In this document: piece by piece, positions 4,546 through 5,818 of the stretch
Numbering within the stretch: position 1 is the stretch's first letter
Layout of the letters: each line of letters starts with the position of its first letter
Assembly (NCBI GenBank): GCA_910578655.1
Contig: CAJTQE010000087.1
Location: 1-5,818 of the forward strand
Direction of reading: 5' to 3'
Origin: an uncultured Christensenella sp.
Lineage (GTDB): Bacteria > Bacillota > Clostridia > Christensenellales > Borkfalkiaceae
Length of the DNA: 5,818 bases
Program-made: the position numbers and the translations under genes
The notes under the pieces: model-generated
Database searches by the model: none
What the model saw: only the letters and a program-made list of their open reading frames with translations
Told to the model about the DNA's origin: nothing

Positions 4546-5818
4546 ATGGCAAACAAAAGCAAGCTTTTGGAATCGGTGCTGAGCAATGCGGACAAAATGG
4601 TCCGCGCGGACGGCAAGCGCGGAATTTCCGCCGACTATTTTATGACATCGCTGTTGGGCGCAATTGCCGCCCCGTCGGACGGTGAAGGCGCAAAATGCCG
4701 CGGGAAAGAGCTGGAAAATATCAAAAATCATTTGTCGCGGTACGGCACGGACATAGGCTACGCTTCGGAAAAAATGAAGAAATTCGTTTCCGAAAACAGA
4801 AGCGAGTCCGCGCTGGGCGGGTTTTTGTTCAATAAAATAGTCTTTGCGGCAGAGGCAAAGGCGTTGGAGCTCGGCAAGGACGAGGTGGGCGCGGATTTGT
4901 ATTTGGAATTAATTCTTGCCGACCCTACCGAGGCGATTAAGGAATTTGTAATGAACCCCTCGCGCAACCGCCCTTCCGAGGCGGCGGGGGAAATTGCCGT
5001 AACGTGCGAGCCGGTTGCGGAGCAAGAGGACGAAGAACAGACGGACCCGTCTGCCGAGGCGCTTGCGGCAATGGCGCGCAGACGTGCGGCGGCGCACTCG
5101 GGTACGGCGCAAAAAGGCGCGACTGCCAAAAAGGGCGCAAGCCTCGAGGAGCTTTTGACCTCGGTTGACAAGGTAAAAACCGTTCAGCAGAAGCTGCTTG
5201 CCTCGGTATACGGTCAGGACCATGCTGTGGATACCCTTGTTTCGGGGTATTTTCAGGCGGAGCTGCTTTCCCTAACGCAGGAAAAGCGCACCCGTCCGAG
5301 GGCGACCTTCCTATTTGCGGGCCCTCCCGGAGTGGGCAAAACCTTCCTTGCGGAGCAGGTGGCGGAGGTTTTGGGCTTGCCTTACAGACGCTTCGATATG
5401 AGCGAATACTGCGAAAAGGAATCGAATTTGCAGTTTGCGGGCTCTGACAAGGTATACAAAAACGCACAGCGCGGCATTGTTACAAGCTTTGTTGACAAAA
5501 ATCCCAAGTGCATACTGCTTTTCGACGAGGTTGAAAAGGCGCATCTAAACGTAATACATCTGTTTTTGCAGATTCTGGACGCTGGCAGAATACGCGACAA
5601 CTACACCGCGGAGGAGGTTTCCTTTGCGGACGCGATACTTATTTTTACCACCAATGCGGGCAAAAAGCTTTACGACGACCCCACGATAGCCAATCTTTCG
5701 AGCGTGGCGCGCAAATCTGTTCTGAATGCGCTTTCTCTGGATATCAATCCCGAAACGGGCGCGGCGCTTTTCCCCGCGGCGTTATGCTCGCGCTTTGCAA
5801 GCGGAAACGTTATAATGT
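4546..5818 (+). CDS. Clp/Hsp100-like AAA+ ATPase (3' end beyond window)
   Basis: ATG 4546 follows GGAGA with five bases between, and the frame is open to the window end (424 codons). Residues 1-130 are helical and resemble a diverged Clp N-terminal adaptor domain (SADYFMTSLLGAI, then NKIVFAAEAKALELGKDEVGADLYLELILADP). Residues 145-200 are a low-complexity acidic then Ala/Lys-rich linker. From about 205 a single AAA+ module of the ClpA/ClpB second-ring type begins: VYGQDHAVDTL, Walker A GPPGVGKT (259-266), FDMSEYCEKES, Walker B ILLFDEVEKAH (Asp327, Glu328), sensor 1 IFTTNAG (Asn370), and ALCSRF with a likely arginine finger Arg416. Such proteins unfold or remodel substrates by ATP hydrolysis, some feeding ClpP. 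The normal pore loop GYVG is replaced by KVYK (302-305). A ClpC/ClpA first ring is absent. A ClpP-binding loop would lie beyond the edge, so protease partnership is unknown. It has its own promoter. Confidence 0.85.
   Translation, partial: MANKSKLLESVLSNADKMVRADGKRGISADYFMTSLLGAIAAPSDGEGAKCRGKELENIKNHLSRYGTDIGYASEKMKKFVSENRSESALGGFLFNKIVFAAEAKALELGKDEVGADLYLELILADPTEAIKEFVMNPSRNRPSEAAGEIAVTCEPVAEQEDEEQTDPSAEALAAMARRRAAAHSGTAQKGATAKKGASLEELLTSVDKVKTVQQKLLASVYGQDHAVDTLVSGYFQAELLSLTQEKRTRPRATFLFAGPPGVGKTFLAEQVAEVLGLPYRRFDMSEYCEKESNLQFAGSDKVYKNAQRGIVTSFVDKNPKCILLFDEVEKAHLNVIHLFLQILDAGRIRDNYTAEEVSFADAILIFTTNAGKKLYDDPTIANLSSVARKSVLNALSLDINPETGAALFPAALCSRFASGNVIM

Noticed and set aside
4758..5600. 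Several overlapping minus-strand open frames within the ATPase region
   Set aside because: The plus frame carries all AAA+ motifs continuously. The minus frames are Pro/Ala/Ser/Arg-rich shadows without ribosome sites.

Overview
The window reads as a piece of chromosome from a spore-forming, Clostridia-type Bacillota. The main signs are the 3' half of the forespore sigma factor gene sigG, strong TTGACA/TATAAT promoters, purine-rich GGAGG ribosome sites and typical rho-independent terminators. Two parts with different base composition meet near base 3865. The left part is AT-rich mobile DNA. The right part is clearly richer in G and C and looks like host chromosome.

Left part (1 to about 3865) is the right-hand end of an integrated element. 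It begins with a fragment resembling a phage DUF6291 protein, which runs into the C-terminal two thirds of an IS30-family transposase (remnant, about 150-1100). A non-coding stretch of about 330 bases with several inverted repeats follows. It ends in a promoter whose -10 overlaps a perfect 16-bp palindrome. The next genes all lie on the + strand: a TnpV-like protein (1363-1719), a small basic protein that looks like ribbon-helix-helix (1728-1955), a 48-residue protein of unknown role (2041-2187) and a 499-residue large serine recombinase (2210-3709). The recombinase ends in a clean terminator.

The junction (about 3861-3890) and right part: after an AT-rich spacer carrying a near-perfect sigma-A-type promoter that points outward, SigG homology starts abruptly at the SigG motif STYAVPM, read here as STKAIPM. 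It then runs uninterrupted to the natural SigG C-terminus. Regions 1 to 2.3 of SigG are absent and a stop codon lies just upstream, so the gene is cut in the middle. The simplest reading is that the serine-recombinase element is integrated inside sigG, with the 5' half beyond the left edge of the window. This would be analogous to the skin element of sigK. Downstream are a terminator, a second strong promoter with palindromes, a GC-rich leader hairpin, and the first 424 codons of a Clp/Hsp100-like single-AAA+ ATPase that runs off the window.

Proposed logic (inference): the recombinase, perhaps steered by one of the small upstream proteins, excises the element and rejoins sigG. SigG works in the forespore, whose chromosome is inherited by the spore. 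Such a switch would therefore have to be reversible or would cost the element its place, unlike the terminal mother-cell excision at sigK. The window does not show the left junction, so permanent inactivation of sigG remains possible.
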